A stretch of DNA of 64,000 nucleotides from SpSt-539 sp964549445. GTDB taxonomy: Bacteria > Planctomycetota > Phycisphaerae > UBA1845 > UTPLA1. The stretch spans positions 61,204 through 125,203 of the forward strand of contig CAZJVS010000010.1 in the NCBI GenBank assembly GCA_964549445.1, given 5' to 3'. A program made the translations under genes and the position numbers. Positions 50,320-60,587 of the stretch are shown here, one piece after another; position 1 is the first letter of the stretch; each line of letters begins with the position of its first letter. The notes beneath the pieces were generated by a model. That model saw only the letters and a program-made list of their open reading frames with translations, had not been told where the DNA came from and did no database searches.

Positions 50320-51579
50320 TTACTTCGCGCTCGCATACGCCCGATCGAGTAAGTCGATGGGATGCACTACATCGAGGCTAGATTCTGCTGCAGCCTGGAG
50401 TTGAAGGATGCAGCCGGCGTTGCCGGTGGCGACGATGGTTGCGCCGGTGCGATCGATGCAGGCCAGCTTGCGGGCGGCGAGTTCGGCGGACATTTCGGGC
50501 TGGGTGAGGTTGTAGGTGCCGGCTGCGCCGCAGCACATTTCGGATTCGGGGAGGTCAACCAGTTCGAGGCCGGGGATGGCGCGGAGGAGATCGCGCGGCT
50601 GGCGGCGGATTCCCTGTGCGTGGCAGAGGTGGCAGGGGTCGTGATAGGTGACGCGGGCGCGGAGTTCATGGGTGGGCGGAGTCAGCGGGAGATCGACGAG
50701 GTATTCTGAGATATCTCGGACGCGGCTGGCGAAGGCGGCGGCCTTGGCGGCGTATTGCGGATCGTCGGCGAGTAGGTCCGCGTAGTGTTTCAGCATCGCG
50801 CCGCAGCCGGCGATGTTGGTGACGATCGGGGCGTCGCCGGCGAAGGCAGCGATGTTTTTTCGGGCGAGGGCGCGGGCGTCGTCGGTGCGGCCGGCGTGGG
50901 CGTGGATGGCGCCGCAGCAGACTTGTGATTCGGGGCAGTCGACGGTGACGCCGTTGGCGTTGAGGACGCGGAGGGTGGCGCGGTTGGTGTTGGCGAACAT
51001 GGCTTCGCCGATGCAGCCGACGAAGAATGACGCTTGCGCGCGCGGGGCGACGGCGGGGTAGGCGTCGCGGAGTGGTTCGGCGGGGTGTTCGTCGGGAGGC
51101 GGCATTCGCATCAGATTGCCAAGCCAGGCCGGCAGCATGTTCGACAAACCGGTTTGTTCGATCGCGCGGTCGAGGCCGATTGCACGGGCGGCGCGGCCGA
51201 GCGCGAGCCAGCGAGCGAGGCGGCGGCGGTTGGGGAAGACGTTGAAGAGCAGATAGTCGAGCAGGCGCTGGGAGAACGTCGGTTTGCGCGTCGCGCGGTC
51301 GGCGTCGCGGAAGCGTTCGAGCAGCGCGCCGTATTGCACGCCGGAGGGGCAGGCGGTTTCGCAGGCGCGGCAACCGAGGCAGAGGTCGAGGTGGTTGCGG
51401 ACGGCGGGGGTCGGCTCAATGCGACCGTCGAGAATTCCGTGCATGAGGAGGATGCGGCCGCGCGGTGCGTCCATCTCGACGCCGAGCTGGACGTAGGTGG
51501 GGCAGTGTTCGAGGCAGAGGCCGCAGTGGACGCAGGCGCGGAAGAGCTGGTCGGCGGCGGGCGTTGCGGACGCGCTCAT
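50320..51579 (-). CDS. glcF: Glycolate oxidase iron-sulfur subunit
   Basis: 419 residues from ATG at 51579, which overlaps the glcE stop (ATGA). Two [4Fe-4S] ligand sets: CVHCGLCLEHCP and CLGCRACETACPSG, then two CCG domains (CCGAIHAHAG and CCGAAGTYNL). It passes electrons from the flavin subunits to the membrane quinone pool. It completes glcDEF as an operon; its 3' end converges with the zinc-ribbon genes. Confidence 0.95.
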   Translation of the reverse strand: MSASATPAADQLFRACVHCGLCLEHCPTYVQLGVEMDAPRGRILLMHGILDGRIEPTPAVRNHLDLCLGCRACETACPSGVQYGALLERFRDADRATRKPTFSQRLLDYLLFNVFPNRRRLARWLALGRAARAIGLDRAIEQTGLSNMLPAWLGNLMRMPPPDEHPAEPLRDAYPAVAPRAQASFFVGCIGEAMFANTNRATLRVLNANGVTVDCPESQVCCGAIHAHAGRTDDARALARKNIAAFAGDAPIVTNIAGCGAMLKHYADLLADDPQYAAKAAAFASRVRDISEYLVDLPLTPPTHELRARVTYHDPCHLCHAQGIRRQPRDLLRAIPGLELVDLPESEMCCGAAGTYNLTQPEMSAELAARKLACIDRTGATIVATGNAGCILQLQAAAESSLDVVHPIDLLDRAYASAK

Positions 51580-52610
51580 GCGGGCTGCTCCATTCGCAGG
51601 GCGGAGCGGAGGCCGGCGCGGAGGTCGGCGTGGTCGTCGGCTGCAAGATCGCGAGGCGTGATGATGTGGCCGGCGAACTCGGTGATGAGCGGGGCGACGT
51701 CGCGGGAGCGGGCGAGGAGCGTGCCGCTGGGGGCGTGGGCGAGGAGTTGCGCGTTGGACTTTGCTGCGGCGGCGAAGATGCGGTGGAGCGAGGTGCTTGG
51801 CATGGCGGCTCTGATGTCGGCTGATGCGCCCCAATCGCGCAGGTCGTGATAGATGCGCTTCGAAGAGTCGGAGTCGAGGGCGCGTACCTGGTTACGGAGT
51901 TGAGACAATTCGCGGAGCTGCCACTCGACGGCTTCGGTGCAGTCTTCGTAGCCGACGACGACTGCGAGGCCGTCGATGCCGACTGTTGATCCGGGTTGGA
52001 GCCATTCGATGAAGGCGGGGCGGGTCGGGCCGCTGAGCAGTTCGGCAGTGAACGACTCGGCGTCGGCTGCGTCACGGGTGGAGAGCGCGGCGAGTCGGAG
52101 AGATTCGGGGCGGGGGCGGAGCTTGAACGTGGCCGAGGCGATCAGGCCGAGCGTGCCCCAGCTTCCGCAGAGCAGGCGGTGGAGGGCGTAGCCCGCGACG
52201 TTTTTGACGACGCGGCCGCCGGCTCGAATGAGGGTTCCGTCGCCGAGGATGATTGACATGCCGAGGACGTTGTCGCGCGGCGAGCCGTATGCGAAGCGGA
52301 GCGGGCCGGTGTCATTGGCGGAGAGGACGCCGCCGATGGTGGCGCGGCCGGCGTAGCCGGGCGGGTCGAGCGGGAGGCGGAGATTATTGGGAGCGACGAT
52401 CGCGTCGATGGAGTCGATCGGGACGCCGGCTTCGACGGTGATGGTCATGTCTTCGGGGGAATAGTCGATCACGCGCGACAACTTTCGCGTTGAGACCGTG
52501 TTCGCGGAGATCGGCGTGTTGCCGCACTTCGTTCCGGCTCCGACGAGGCGGAGTTCGCGGCCGGCCGCGAGTGCTTCGCGGGCCTCTTCGATGGATTGCG
52601 GCTCGATCAA
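51576..52610 (-). CDS. glcE: Glycolate oxidase FAD-binding subunit GlcE
   Basis: 344 residues from TTG at 52610, which overlaps the glcD stop; GGAG lies nine bases before it. FAD-binding motifs: GAGTKCGN, TVEAGVPIDSI, GGVLSANDTGPLRFAYGSPRD and GRVVKNVAGYALHRLLCGSWGTLGLI (in parts). An upstream ORF extension to 52832 overlaps glcD and is rejected. GlcE pairs with GlcD to oxidise glycolate to glyoxylate. Confidence 0.93.
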   Translation of the reverse strand: MIEPQSIEEAREALAAGRELRLVGAGTKCGNTPISANTVSTRKLSRVIDYSPEDMTITVEAGVPIDSIDAIVAPNNLRLPLDPPGYAGRATIGGVLSANDTGPLRFAYGSPRDNVLGMSIILGDGTLIRAGGRVVKNVAGYALHRLLCGSWGTLGLIASATFKLRPRPESLRLAALSTRDAADAESFTAELLSGPTRPAFIEWLQPGSTVGIDGLAVVVGYEDCTEAVEWQLRELSQLRNQVRALDSDSSKRIYHDLRDWGASADIRAAMPSTSLHRIFAAAAKSNAQLLAHAPSGTLLARSRDVAPLITEFAGHIITPRDLAADDHADLRAGLRSALRMEQPA

Positions 52611-54034
52611 TGTTCGATCTCCGCGGCGTTGCGGGGCGGACGGAGGAGTTCGAGGCAGCCGCCGCCGGTGGCGAAGAGCTTGCGCGGGTTCATGCGATGC
52701 GCCGGGTCGAAGACGCGGCGGATGCGATGCATGGTTGCGAGCGATTCGGCGTCGAACATGCGTTCGAGTGGGGCGACTTTTTCGATGCCGACGCCGTGCT
52801 CGCCGGTGATCGTGCCGCCGAGCTCGACGCACTTGACCAGGATGTCGTAGCCGGCCTCGACGACAGCGCGGACCTGGGCCGGGTCGCGCTCGTCGTACAT
52901 GAGAAGCGGGTGGATGTTGCCGTCGCCGGCGTGGATGACGTTGGCGATGCGGATGTTTCGGCGCTGGGCGACCTCGGCGACGTATCGCATGACTTCAGGG
53001 ATCTTCGAGCGCGGGACGACGCCGTCCTGGGTGAAGAAGCTCATGCCGTAGCGCCCCATCGCGCCGAAGGATTTCTTGCGGGCCATCCAGAGGGCTGTGC
53101 GCTCGGCGGCGGTGCGGGCGATGCGGACTTCCTTGCAGTGATGCCGGTGGCAGATTTCGACGACGCGCTCTACCTGGCGATCGAGGCCGGGTTCGAGGCC
53201 GTCGAGTTCGATGATGAGGACGGCGCCGGCGTCGCGCGGGAAGCCGAGGTGCAGCCAGTCTTCGACGGCGGCGACGGTGAGCTTGTCCATGAGTTCGAGG
53301 GCGGCCGGGAGGATGCCGGCGGCGATGATGGCGCTGATGGTGCGGGCGGCGTGGTCGATCGACTCAAATACAACGAGCTGGGTGCGGACGGCGGTCGGCA
53401 GGCGCGTGAGGCGGACGATGACTTCGGTGGCGATGCCGAGGGTGCCCTCGCTGCCGATGAAGAGGCCGAGCAGGTCGCTGCCGGGGGCGTCGTCGTGCTC
53501 GCCGCCGAGTACGACGACGCGGCCGTCGTGCAAAACGACCGTTGCGCCGAGAACGTGGTTGGCGGTGACGCCCATCTTTAGGGTGTGGGGGCCGCCGGAG
53601 TTGGTGGCGACGTTGCCGCCGATGGTGCAGACCATCTGGCTGGATGGGTCGGGGGCGTATTGGTAACCGTTGTCTTTGACGGCGTTGGTGATGGCGAGGT
53701 TGACGACGCCGGCGTCGACGTGGGCAAAGCGATTTCGCAGGTCGATCTTGTGGATGCGGCGCATGCGCGAGAGGCAGATGCAAACGCCGCCGTCGACCGC
53801 GATGGTGCCGCCGGCCAGACTTGTTCCCGCGCCGCGCGGGACGATGGGGAGGCCGCGGGCGGCGGCGATTTTCATGACGCGCGAGACTTCGTCGGTGGTG
53901 CGCGGGAAGGCGACGATGTCGGGGCGCTGGCGGACGAGCGTGAATGCGTCGGATTCGAACGTGGCGAGTTCGCCGGGGTCGGCGGCGATGCCGCCTTCGC
54001 CGCAGGTGTCGCGAAGTTCGTCAGCGAGGTCCAT
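52607..54034 (-). CDS. glcD: Glycolate oxidase FAD-linked subunit GlcD
   Basis: 475 residues, the normal length. VAO-type FAD domain: VPRGAGTSLAGGTIAV, GGNVATNSGGPHTLKMGVT, then LGLFIGSEGTLGIATEVIVRL; C-terminal FAD-oxidase domain with IHAGDGNIHPLLMYD and GGTITGEHGVGIEK. It starts the glcD-glcE-glcF operon, all coupled by overlaps. Substrate could be D-lactate as well as glycolate. Confidence 0.95.
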   Translation of the reverse strand: MDLADELRDTCGEGGIAADPGELATFESDAFTLVRQRPDIVAFPRTTDEVSRVMKIAAARGLPIVPRGAGTSLAGGTIAVDGGVCICLSRMRRIHKIDLRNRFAHVDAGVVNLAITNAVKDNGYQYAPDPSSQMVCTIGGNVATNSGGPHTLKMGVTANHVLGATVVLHDGRVVVLGGEHDDAPGSDLLGLFIGSEGTLGIATEVIVRLTRLPTAVRTQLVVFESIDHAARTISAIIAAGILPAALELMDKLTVAAVEDWLHLGFPRDAGAVLIIELDGLEPGLDRQVERVVEICHRHHCKEVRIARTAAERTALWMARKKSFGAMGRYGMSFFTQDGVVPRSKIPEVMRYVAEVAQRRNIRIANVIHAGDGNIHPLLMYDERDPAQVRAVVEAGYDILVKCVELGGTITGEHGVGIEKVAPLERMFDAESLATMHRIRRVFDPAHRMNPRKLFATGGGCLELLRPPRNAAEIEH

Positions 54035-54089
54035 CGCGGCGGATGGTAGCCGCGCGGTCGGATCGTGAGAATTGCCGCGGACGTGTCGC

Positions 54090-55994
54090 CTACTCTTCGA
54101 CGGCGATCGGCTGCTTGCGTCGCTTCACTTCGCGGCGGACTTCGGGCTTCGTCGACATGCTCTGCTCGATCGCGGCCGTCGCCATGGGTCGGAAGGTCTG
54201 GATCAACTGGTTGAGGTCGGGCAGGCCGGTGACACCGAGTCGGAGCGACATCTGCGCGGGGGACTGGCCAAGGCCGAACCAGACGACGGTGTCTTTTGCG
54301 GCACTCGCGCCGATATTGAGCGGCATGGCCTCGCCCATCGAGGCCTGCGATGCGGCGATTGCGGCGCAGCGGCCGCCGTTCACCACTAACAGCAGACTGG
54401 AGTCGGAAGGCACGCGCTTCAAAGCGGCCTGCATGACCGCGTCGTCTTCGATGGTCTTTTTCTTCTTGTGGGCCTGGATCGACTGGCGGACGGCGGCCTT
54501 TGTCGTGCCGACGATGAGGCAGCCGTCGAGCTCGGCGAGGTAGACTGTGCCGACTTCGGGGATCTCGTAGCCGCGAGCGGGCGTTCCGGAGATATCGATT
54601 GCATTCGGCTCGGCCGGCGCACCGCCTTCGGCCATTGCGGGGAGCGAGAGGATCCGGGACCACAAGGCATTTGATTTGCGGATGTCGTTGGAGGCGATGA
54701 CGAGGGCTGCGTCGGGGATGTGCTCGGAGGAGTCGCGCCGGCCCTTCTTCGGCGGCGTCATGCCGCTGCCGGGAACGACGAAGGCCGAGACTTCCTGAAT
54801 GTTGCCGAAGAACTCGCGGAGGATGTCGAGGCCGCTAATGCGGACGTGGCCGGATTCCTTCTCGGCGTCGTCGCGCGAGGCCGAAGGCGCGGCGGCGGGA
54901 TTCAGGCCGAGCCCGAACACGCCGGCGCAGTCGGCGGGAACGAAGCTGAAGGTGCGGCGGTTCATCGCGGGCAGGCGGAGGAGATCGAAGACGAGGTTGC
55001 GGTGGTCGTCGGCCATGCGGATGGTCAGATCGGCTGAGATGGTCTTGTCGCGGACGCCAAAGGCGAAGGTGGCCCAGCGGAAGTGATCGAAGTCGAGGAG
55101 GGCGTCGGCCTGGGCGAACTCGCGCCGGTCGCCGTCGCTGTTGATGTGCTTGCGGGCGTGTTCGATGCAGGCACGGCCATCGACGTAGGCGAAGAGGGTA
55201 GCGCCAGCGCGGCGGGTGTTGACGTCCTTCAGATCTTCGCGCGAGGCGAGCGAGACACCCTCGCGGCCTTCGAGGCGGGCGACGGCTTCTTCGACGAGGT
55301 TGCGCGAGGTGCCGACGATGAGCAGAGCTTCGGTCAGAACGCCGATCGCTTTGTCCTGAAAGCCGAAGGTGGGCAGATCGGCGATCTTGCGGGCGGTCGG
55401 TGCGAATTGGAATCCCGTTTCGAGGACGCCCTTGAGCAACAGGTCGTTTCCGTGATGGACGATGACGAGGCCGCTGGGCTGATTCGGGTTGTCCATGCCG
55501 GTGATGGCCACCGCCGCGCCGCCGAAACTACTGAGTACTTCGACGAGCGAAGGACTGAGCGTGATCTGCTTCGGGAGCGTGAAGGGCATCGTGGCGTCGG
55601 CGTCGGGTCGTTCGGCGAGGAGTTCGCGGATGTCCTTACCGGCGAGACCGAAGGCCTCGGCGAGCGACGAGATAAGGGCGAGGGGCTTTCGCAGTTCGAC
55701 GTAGCCCAGGACGTTGGGCGGGACGAGCGACGCGAGATTGTCGGCGGCGAGCTCGTCGCGGCAGCGGTCGGCGCGGAGGCGGGCCTGCTTGCGGACGGCC
55801 TCGTCAGCGCCTGAGTCGGCGAGGACGCGGTCGTAGAGGGCCTTGGCGGCGGCGTAGTCGCGAGCCGAGTTTTCGAGGTAGTAGGCGCGATAGAGGTCGG
55901 CGGGCGGCTCGGCGTAGGTGGCGACCTGACAGCAGGCCAGGATGATCGAGATGACGATGTAACCGACGACGCGATTGAACAGGATTCCCGGCAC
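54090..55994 (-). CDS. Exported protein, DUF3352-like
   Basis: 634 residues from GTG at 55994, which has GGAAGGTGG in front; the earlier frame start at 56135 lacks one. Signal peptide or anchor VVGYIVISIILACCQVATYA. A short helical hairpin region (YYLENSARDYAAAKALYDRVLADSG) looks TPR-like. The rest follows a pattern shared with the protein at 42449: LVPPNVLGYVELRKPLAL, VIVHHGNDLLLKGVLE, LIVGTSRNLVEEAV. The two may belong to one planctomycete family. Function unknown. Confidence 0.7.
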   Translation of the reverse strand: MPGILFNRVVGYIVISIILACCQVATYAEPPADLYRAYYLENSARDYAAAKALYDRVLADSGADEAVRKQARLRADRCRDELAADNLASLVPPNVLGYVELRKPLALISSLAEAFGLAGKDIRELLAERPDADATMPFTLPKQITLSPSLVEVLSSFGGAAVAITGMDNPNQPSGLVIVHHGNDLLLKGVLETGFQFAPTARKIADLPTFGFQDKAIGVLTEALLIVGTSRNLVEEAVARLEGREGVSLASREDLKDVNTRRAGATLFAYVDGRACIEHARKHINSDGDRREFAQADALLDFDHFRWATFAFGVRDKTISADLTIRMADDHRNLVFDLLRLPAMNRRTFSFVPADCAGVFGLGLNPAAAPSASRDDAEKESGHVRISGLDILREFFGNIQEVSAFVVPGSGMTPPKKGRRDSSEHIPDAALVIASNDIRKSNALWSRILSLPAMAEGGAPAEPNAIDISGTPARGYEIPEVGTVYLAELDGCLIVGTTKAAVRQSIQAHKKKKTIEDDAVMQAALKRVPSDSSLLLVVNGGRCAAIAASQASMGEAMPLNIGASAAKDTVVWFGLGQSPAQMSLRLGVTGLPDLNQLIQTFRPMATAAIEQSMSTKPEVRREVKRRKQPIAVEE

Positions 55995-56168
55995 GATCCA
56001 CCTTCCTTTCCAACTGCGGCCCAACTGGCAGCCGCCCAACCGGGCGCAACGGCTCCGCAAGGATGAATTGTCGCGGGGAGGAGGAATATTCCATATAGCG
56101 CTCGGGAAAATCCCGATTCGTCGGTCGCCAGCCAAGCCACGGCCATTGGCCGCTAGAATCGCCGCTCG

Positions 56169-57833
56169 ATGGACGAGTACAAATCAACCTATTCCCCGCG
56201 CCGGACAGCAGTTGTCGTCGTATTGCTCGCGCTGGCCGTGGCCCATGTCGGCCTGACTCGATGGAGTTGGCGGGAGATTCCGCTGCAGACGGATGCGGGA
56301 ATCTGGTCGTACATCGGCTGGCGGCTGGGCGAGGGGCGGCGGCTCTACAGCGACCTTTGGGAGAGCAAGCCGCCGGGCATCTACTGGGTTTTCGCGGCGT
56401 GCGTCGGGGCGGGCGGCGCGGGGTCGGACCGGGCGGCGTTCTGGCTCGATGCGGCGGTGAGTGTCGCGCTCGTGGCCGTCGCGTGGCGGCTGGCGCGGAA
56501 ATTCGCCGAGCCGTTGCCGGCGGCGTGCGCGGCGCTGGCGGCGAGTCTGGTTTGCTGTCATCGCATACTCGCGGATTGGGGATGCAACACGGAGAAGTTT
56601 GTCGCACTGTTCGAGGGGCTCGCGCTGCTGGCGGCACTTCGAGCCATTGGTCGGAAAACGGTCGGCGGCTGGGTGGTGTCGGGCGTGTGTGCGGGAGTTG
56701 CCGGTTGCTTCAAGCAGACGGCGATTCTCTATCCGCTTGCGGCGGTGCTGTACCTGGTGATGGGAAGGATGGAGGCGGGCGAGTCTCGGCGATTGCGCGT
56801 GCAATGCGCGATCGGGCTCGTTGCGGGGGCCGCCATCGTGTGGATTCCGGTCCTGGCTTTGCTGGCGCGGCGCGGCGAACTCGCGGGGTTCTGGCGGCTG
56901 GCCGTGCTGTACGACGTTCAACGAGCGACGCCGGAGGGCGAGGGGTCACGATTGCTTTCGATCGAACACTGGTCGGACGTTGGCCGGCAGCTCCGCAATG
57001 CGTGCATTCTGCTGTTGCCGGCGGTGATCGGCGTTCGGGCCTGGCGGCAGCTCGATGACGCCGAGCGGGCGCGGCTGCCGCGCGGGATGGGTCTCCTGAT
57101 GTTGACCGGCGGGTTGCAGGCGTTGACGTTTCTCGTCGCGCCGTATGGCTACGGGCATTACCTGCTGCAACTGATCCCGGTGGCGACGGTGCTTGCGGCG
57201 ATGGCGGTGCAGTTTGCGCTGTCGGAGGCGGCGATGCGGCAGGGTCGGCGGTTTGCGTGGCTGTTTGCCGGCGGCATGGTCGCGGCGGGGTTGACGCTGG
57301 CGGATCACTTTCGATTTACGGTTGATCCGAACTGTCCCGCGCGCCGGGCCTATGCAATTCAGCGCGAGGTCGTCGATGCGTGGCGGACGCGCATCGCGGC
57401 CGACACGAAGCCGGGTGAGAGCGTCATGATCTGGCCGCCGGACTATCCGCTGAGCTATTACGCACAGCGACCGACGCCGCTGGAGATATCAAACGCGGAT
57501 GTGATCACGCAGGGCAAGGCCTATCGGCTCGATCCGCCGTTTGAAACGCTGTTTGCACACATTCGGGCGGACGAACCGCGGATGATCGTCGATCGGACGC
57601 GACTACAGGCCGAGCCCACGGCGGACGGTCGCTGGAAGATCGTTGTTTCTGACGGGGGGATCAGTCTCGATCCGGCGCTCGCCGATCCACGGCTGCCGCA
57701 AGTAAAGCTTGTATCGCGATTGCTTACGTGGACTCGGGAGCATTACGGCGGACAAACTCCCGCCGGCGACGGGGTCGGCCTCTACCCGGGGCGGCCGTGG
57801 CGCGGGATTGCTGAGATGCTTCGGCAACGATGA
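56169..57833 (+). CDS. GT39-like (ArnT/PMT superfamily) membrane glycosyltransferase
   Basis: 554 residues with about ten membrane helices. The N-terminal loop has the superfamily signature QTDAGIWSYIGWRLGEG, then GRRLYSDLWESKPPG, with the acidic residue typical of polyprenyl-phosphate-sugar users. The last ~180 residues are soluble and periplasmic. It probably transfers a sugar from a lipid carrier. It starts close to the divergent DUF3352-like gene. Confidence 0.85.
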   Translation: MDEYKSTYSPRRTAVVVVLLALAVAHVGLTRWSWREIPLQTDAGIWSYIGWRLGEGRRLYSDLWESKPPGIYWVFAACVGAGGAGSDRAAFWLDAAVSVALVAVAWRLARKFAEPLPAACAALAASLVCCHRILADWGCNTEKFVALFEGLALLAALRAIGRKTVGGWVVSGVCAGVAGCFKQTAILYPLAAVLYLVMGRMEAGESRRLRVQCAIGLVAGAAIVWIPVLALLARRGELAGFWRLAVLYDVQRATPEGEGSRLLSIEHWSDVGRQLRNACILLLPAVIGVRAWRQLDDAERARLPRGMGLLMLTGGLQALTFLVAPYGYGHYLLQLIPVATVLAAMAVQFALSEAAMRQGRRFAWLFAGGMVAAGLTLADHFRFTVDPNCPARRAYAIQREVVDAWRTRIAADTKPGESVMIWPPDYPLSYYAQRPTPLEISNADVITQGKAYRLDPPFETLFAHIRADEPRMIVDRTRLQAEPTADGRWKIVVSDGGISLDPALADPRLPQVKLVSRLLTWTREHYGGQTPAGDGVGLYPGRPWRGIAEMLRQR

Positions 57834-57846
57834 GTCGAACGCGTTC

Positions 57847-60504
57847 TCAGGGGGCCAGCAGGTCGGCGACGAAAGGTTGAATGTCGCGGGCGTCGAGTAC
57901 AGCATCGCCGTTGCGGTTGTAGAAGCAGGCAAGCGTCGGGTCGGGCGGCGCGGAGAGCAGCGTCTGGACGAAGAGCCCCACGTCGGTCCACTGCGGGTCG
58001 CAGGCGTCGACGCGGCGATTAGCGTTGCAGTCGTTCGTCGCGCCCGGACGGAAGGCGAGGCCGGTCGGACTCGGCAGGCCGAAGTCGCCGCGGACGTAAG
58101 AGCGCACCAGCGTTCCATCCAATCTGAACTCGAGTACACGGATCGTATTGATGTTGCGAACGGCGAAGACGTTGCCGTTGGGGCCGACACGAAGGCCCCA
58201 GGCGCCATCGACGACCCAGACCTGGTTGAAGACGCGGACGAACGCGCCGTTTCCGCTCTGGTATTCGAGGATGTTGCCGGAGTTGTTGCTGGCGACGAGC
58301 AGGTTGCCGTTGGGGAGGAACGCCATGCCGCGCGGCAGACTGAGGCCGCCGCTTCCGGCGGCGACGAACGTGGAGAGAAGCGTGCCTGTTACGGGTCCGT
58401 AACGGAGCACGCGATTGTCGGTGGTCGCGACAAAGAGCACACCGTTGGGGCCGAACACCAGTCCCGACGGCTGAGGCGTGACGAAGCTACCGGCGCTTGC
58501 GCCGGTCTGCGGGTTGTAGCGAATGATGCGCGACGTGAGTTGACTCGCGACGTAGAGGTTCCCGTCGGAGCCGAAGGCGAGAGCGACGGGGCCGTCGAGT
58601 CCGCCGCCGCCGGCAGGAACGAGGATCGATGCGACACCCGAGTCGACGTCTATTTTGACGATGCGGTCGTTCGCGAAGCTGGCGACATAGAGCTGACGAT
58701 CGGGGCCGAAGACGCAATCGGCGGGGTCCTGAACGAGGCCGGCACCGAGATTCTGTACGGGGTAGCCGCTGGTGCTGTAGTACTCGCGGACGATGTTTGA
58801 GCGATCGGCGACGAAGAGGTTGTTGGTTCGTCCGAGTTCCTTCCAGTCGGTGATGCCGTTGGCGTTGCAATCTTCGCAGGCGTCGGGGACGGCGTTGCGA
58901 TCGACGTCGATCACGCCGCCGGTGCTGGTGTCGATCCAGTCGACGATGCCGTTGCTGTTGCAGTCTGGCTCGCAGTCGTCGGGGACGTTGTCGCCGTCGA
59001 GGTCATTGGCGGGATTGAGGTCGCACTCATACGGATCGGGCAGGCCGTTGCCGTTGCAGTCGGGTTCGCAGGCGTCGGGGATGAGATTGCCGTTGACGTC
59101 GGGTGCGCCGCCGGCGATCTCGATCGGATCGAGGATGCCGTTGCTGTTGCAATCCTGGCATTCATCGGGGATGGCGTCGCCGTTGAGGTCTGCGCTGACG
59201 GCGAAGGCAATGTCGAGGGCATCGTCCACGCCGTTGTCATTGCAGTCGTGGTAGAAGCAATTGCCGGCCGCGAAGCCGGACTCGACGAGATCTTCGACGC
59301 GACGGTGCATGTAGAGGTCGGTGTTGCTGGTTCCGCCGGGATGGATGTGGCAGTAGCCCATGATGGTGCCGCGCGACGGGATGCCGTTGCCGCAGTCGTC
59401 GATCGTCGGGGTGTAGCCGTCGTGCGTGTGGTAGGTGCCGGAGTTGTGGCCCATTTCGTGAGCGACGACGATGACGTCCCAGTTGCCGAGACTGGAAGGA
59501 CCGAGTGGCGAGGGGAAGCCGCCGAGCAGGAAACCGCTGACGCCGAAGGCCTCCTGAGTGCAGGTGCCGCCGACAAAGGCGATGCCTCCGTAGGCGAGGT
59601 CGCGTCGGCCGGAGAAGAGATGGACGTAATGGAGTCCGTCCATGTTTTCGTTGAGCTGCCAGTAGTCGCGGAAGCCGCTGACGTCGTCGGCGCCGAACGG
59701 CTCGCCGCCGGACCAGATTCGGGCGAAGGCGAGGTTCAGCCGAAGATTGAAGTCGCGCTCGTAGATGTCGCTGACGGCGGCGAGGAGCTGTGCGATGTAC
59801 TCCTCGGCCTCGACGACGCCGCCGGGGAAGAGTGCGAGGTATTGCGAATCGGCGTCGATTGCCACGTTGGCGGCCAACATGCCTCGGTTATCGCCGGGGC
59901 TGCCGCGGTTTCCGGGGACCTCCGCAACGGGGTGTGCGGGAGCACCGACGCCGCAGAAATCGGGGAATTCGGGCAGGCCGGTTGCGATTGAAGAATCGTA
60001 AATCGTGATTGTCCGTGCGCCGTCGGGTTGGGTGGCGATGATGTAGTTGCCGGTGGACGTGCGGACGTAGCCGTTGACGATTCCGGAGACGCTCACTGCC
60101 AGGAATGCGTGAGAGAGTGGGTCGCCGGCGATGTGACCTCGGAAGTAGACGTTGTCCGGCGGCGGCAGCGGCGTGGAGCCATTGCGATCGGCGAGCATGA
60201 ACTTTGCGCCGGGGCGTATGACGTTGAAGGCAGAGACGTCGAGGGCTAATGAGCTGCCGTCCGGCAGGGGGAGTGTCAGCTTTCGGAGTGAGTGGCCCTG
60301 TTTAAGGTCTGCGAAGGCGCTGCGGTCGAGTTCGAGCGACATCGCGCGGTGCTCGGTCAGCCGCGATACGGCGCGAAGGGGTGCGAGCGATTCTCGGGCG
60401 GCCGGCGGTGAGCCGTGCGCGGCGGCGACCCGGCCGATGGCGACGCAGGCGACGAGGTACTGAGTCAGCTGGGCAATTCGACGGCAGTGCGGCCGCGAGT
60501 TCAT
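57847..60504 (-). CDS. Secreted metzincin metalloprotease with calcium repeats and NHL propeller
   Basis: 885 residues. A signal peptide is followed by a reprolysin-like zinc domain (~200-400): HEMGHNSGTYHTHD (HExxHxxGxxH) and Met-turn GTIMGYCH. Then come repeated calcium-binding units (~430-580) of the type DCNSNGILDPIEI and DCNGNGLPDPYECD. After them lies a six-bladed NHL-type propeller (~590-820). The C-terminus has a dockerin-like pair (DCNANRRVDACDPQW, NGDAVLDARDIQPFVADLLAP). It should act outside the cell on large substrates. Layout is typical of planctomycete exoproteins. Confidence 0.9.
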   Translation of the reverse strand: MNSRPHCRRIAQLTQYLVACVAIGRVAAAHGSPPAARESLAPLRAVSRLTEHRAMSLELDRSAFADLKQGHSLRKLTLPLPDGSSLALDVSAFNVIRPGAKFMLADRNGSTPLPPPDNVYFRGHIAGDPLSHAFLAVSVSGIVNGYVRTSTGNYIIATQPDGARTITIYDSSIATGLPEFPDFCGVGAPAHPVAEVPGNRGSPGDNRGMLAANVAIDADSQYLALFPGGVVEAEEYIAQLLAAVSDIYERDFNLRLNLAFARIWSGGEPFGADDVSGFRDYWQLNENMDGLHYVHLFSGRRDLAYGGIAFVGGTCTQEAFGVSGFLLGGFPSPLGPSSLGNWDVIVVAHEMGHNSGTYHTHDGYTPTIDDCGNGIPSRGTIMGYCHIHPGGTSNTDLYMHRRVEDLVESGFAAGNCFYHDCNDNGVDDALDIAFAVSADLNGDAIPDECQDCNSNGILDPIEIAGGAPDVNGNLIPDACEPDCNGNGLPDPYECDLNPANDLDGDNVPDDCEPDCNSNGIVDWIDTSTGGVIDVDRNAVPDACEDCNANGITDWKELGRTNNLFVADRSNIVREYYSTSGYPVQNLGAGLVQDPADCVFGPDRQLYVASFANDRIVKIDVDSGVASILVPAGGGGLDGPVALAFGSDGNLYVASQLTSRIIRYNPQTGASAGSFVTPQPSGLVFGPNGVLFVATTDNRVLRYGPVTGTLLSTFVAAGSGGLSLPRGMAFLPNGNLLVASNNSGNILEYQSGNGAFVRVFNQVWVVDGAWGLRVGPNGNVFAVRNINTIRVLEFRLDGTLVRSYVRGDFGLPSPTGLAFRPGATNDCNANRRVDACDPQWTDVGLFVQTLLSAPPDPTLACFYNRNGDAVLDARDIQPFVADLLAP

Positions 60505-60587
60505 CGGCGCTTCTCCTCTCCGCTGCGGCTCGCGAGGCGGGCGGTGCAGTGCCCGCTTCGGAAAGTATAACCGACCGCGAGGGCGAA

